A stretch of DNA of 6,075 nt from CAYRNY01 sp964425755 (GTDB taxonomy: Bacteria; Chloroflexota; Anaerolineae; Aggregatilineales; Aggregatilineaceae), in NCBI GenBank assembly GCA_964425755.1, contig CAYRNY010000035.1, positions 1 to 6,075 of the forward strand, given 5' to 3'. Positions 6,053 through 6,075 of the stretch are shown here, in pieces. Under the pieces are notes generated by a model. The model saw only the letters and a program-made list of their open reading frames with translations, made no database searches and was not told the DNA's origin. The translations under genes were made by a program, and so were the position numbers. Positions within the stretch are counted from its first letter, which is position 1. Each line of letters starts with the position of its first letter.

Positions 6053-6060
6053 TGTATAAT
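6053..6060. promoter_or_regulatory. Overlapping divergent -10 elements
   Basis: On the plus strand TATAAT (6055-6060) is a perfect -10 hexamer, although no good -35 is found 16-18 bases upstream. On the minus strand the same bases read TATACA (6058-6053), which would give a leader of about 30 bases for the ABC ATPase gene; its -35 would lie outside the window. The region 6017-6060 is clearly AT-richer than the flanking genes, as expected for a shared promoter. Confidence 0.45.
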
Positions 6061-6067
6061 CAGTCGT

Positions 6068-6075
6068 ATGGCTAA
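6068..6075 (+). CDS. Possible start of a divergent gene, cut by the window edge
   Basis: An ATG at 6068-6070, followed by GCT and AA, begins seven bases after a perfect TATAAT. That is where transcription itself would start, so this would be a leaderless mRNA. No Shine-Dalgarno sequence precedes it. Only two full codons (Met-Ala) are present, so the product is unknown. The evidence is position relative to the -10 box. Confidence 0.35.

Noticed and set aside
1..6075. CRISPR array, transposon ends, tRNA or attachment site
   Set aside because: No regularly spaced repeats, no paired terminal repeats flanking a transposase-like frame, and no cloverleaf-like segment were found by eye on either strand.

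Overview
The window reads like chromosomal DNA from a fairly GC-rich, free-living bacterium. Protein style (an MgtA-like glycosyltransferase, a nucleoside/BMP-class ABC ATPase with an AAQPTRG motif, a large DUF6798-like membrane protein), GTG start codons and gene arrangement suggest Chloroflexota (Anaerolineae-like). That assignment comes from remembered family resemblance, not a search. I see no insertion sequence, prophage, CRISPR array, rRNA or tRNA.

Layout, left to right. Bases 1-36 look like the last codons of an upstream plus-strand gene. A GT4 glycosyltransferase (143-1447, +) follows and ends before a GC-rich terminator-like hairpin (1479-1506). The next ~300-base gap holds a possible sigma-70 promoter, two further hairpins and an eight-codon ORF, and leads into a ~598-residue polytopic membrane protein (1755-3551, +). 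A strong intrinsic terminator (3590-3630) separates this plus-strand half from a convergent minus-strand half. That half is a two-gene unit: a tandem-domain ABC ATPase of the nucleoside/simple-sugar (YufO/NupO-like) class (6016-4430, -), then an SDR oxidoreductase (4433-3660, -) overlapping it by ATGA. At the far right edge a consensus TATAAT sits seven bases before an ATG on the plus strand, suggesting the start of a divergent, possibly leaderless gene.

How the genes may work together. The glycosyltransferase and the membrane protein could both belong to envelope glycan or glycolipid assembly, but the long gap with its own terminator and promoter candidates suggests separate transcription. 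The ABC ATPase would power import of nucleosides or related solutes, yet no permease or binding-protein gene is in the window; its translationally coupled partner is an NADP(H)-type SDR. I did not find a clearly new multi-gene system. The points most worth a second look are the ATPase-SDR coupling without permeases, the structured leader of the membrane-protein gene, and the possible leaderless divergent start at the right edge.
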